Virus record (IMG/VR): IMGVR_UViG_3300030106_004651
Coordinates: 1,815 to 23,020 of that record
Reading direction: 5' to 3' (one strand)
Source: a virus
Length of the DNA: 21,206 nt
A program made the position numbers and the translations under genes. Under the pieces are notes generated by a model that saw only the letters and a program-made list of their open reading frames with translations, was not told the DNA's origin and did not search any database. Below, piece by piece: positions 21,163 to 21,206 of the stretch; position 1 is the stretch's first letter, and every line of letters starts with the position of its first letter.

Positions 21163-21206
21163 AGTGCTGGGTGAGAATCGAACTCACATAAACGGGTTTG
21201 CAATCC
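21163..21206 (-). tRNA. tRNA-Cys (anticodon GCA), 5' part outside the window
   Basis: The 3' part of a tRNA on the minus strand, cut by the right edge. It shows the anticodon loop TTGCAAA (anticodon GCA), a variable region, the T-arm GTGAG-TTCGATT-CTCAC, the acceptor 3' strand CCAGCAC, and discriminator T, which is the Cys identity base. The base pair closing the anticodon loop would be A-C rather than A-T. CCA is not encoded. The missing 5' half should begin GTGCTGG. Confidence 0.88.

Noticed and set aside
1-21206. CRISPR arrays, insertion sequences, integrase or attachment sites
   Set aside because: No regularly spaced repeats, transposase or integrase motifs, or terminal inverted repeats were seen.

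Overview
This window is a piece of an AT-rich genome of a T4-like contractile-tailed phage (myovirus). The evidence is a block of T4-type baseplate genes (gp25-like, gp6-like, gp5/gpV-like spike), a T4 gp55-type late sigma factor, T4 late-promoter octamers (TATAAATA), tightly packed genes with 1-4 nt overlaps and clear Shine-Dalgarno sites. No host chromosome gene, integrase or transposon was seen. The host cannot be named. Abundant GGAG-type ribosome sites and one near-perfect sigma70 promoter argue for a host with ordinary sigma70/SD signals, whereas the Gly-Glu start of the tmRNA tag resembles Bacteroidetes tags. The two hints conflict.

Layout. Positions 1-9016 (minus strand) hold the tail/baseplate module, read right to left: a small helical protein, the gp5/gpV-like spike, a small linker protein, gp25, gp6, a DNRLRE-like adhesin-type protein, and three structural proteins of unknown role, the last cut by the left edge. 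Positions 9017-9540 are the only stretch with a plus-strand gene: a 73-residue membrane protein behind two late promoters and a leader hairpin, followed by a bidirectional terminator and a 60-nt imperfect palindrome. Positions 9540-10633 (minus) carry tRNA-Ala(UGC), the late sigma factor and a small membrane-anchored coiled-coil protein.

Positions 10630-17487 (minus) are the centrepiece: a 7-deazaguanine DNA modification module. FolE, QueD, QueE and QueC together make preQ0 from GTP, and a DpdA-type transglycosylase would swap preQ0 for guanine in the phage DNA. Woven into the same block are a phosphoribosyltransferase, an HD-domain hydrolase, a small membrane protein, a putative PD-(D/E)XK protein, and a 412-residue ParB-like N-domain protein with a possible nuclease core at its C-terminus. 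queE has its own TTGACA-N17-TATATT promoter, placed so that its mRNA would be leaderless.

Positions 17505-21206 (minus) hold a translation/envelope group: a membrane-anchored 3D-domain protein, a complete phage-encoded tmRNA (about 417 nt, with an unusually long predicted 36-residue tag ending PTYAYAA), a tiny acidic protein abutting the tmRNA, a membrane-anchored beta-rich protein, peptide deformylase, several unknown small proteins (one a four-cysteine zinc ribbon), and the 3' part of a tRNA-Cys(GCA) cut by the right edge.

Together, the phage appears to carry its own DNA-masking chemistry (protection from restriction), late-transcription control, and a translation-support kit (tmRNA, deformylase, tRNAs). 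The most notable items are the full preQ0-to-DNA pathway with an embedded ParB/nuclease-like gene, the tmRNA with its long tag, and the probable leaderless queE transcript.
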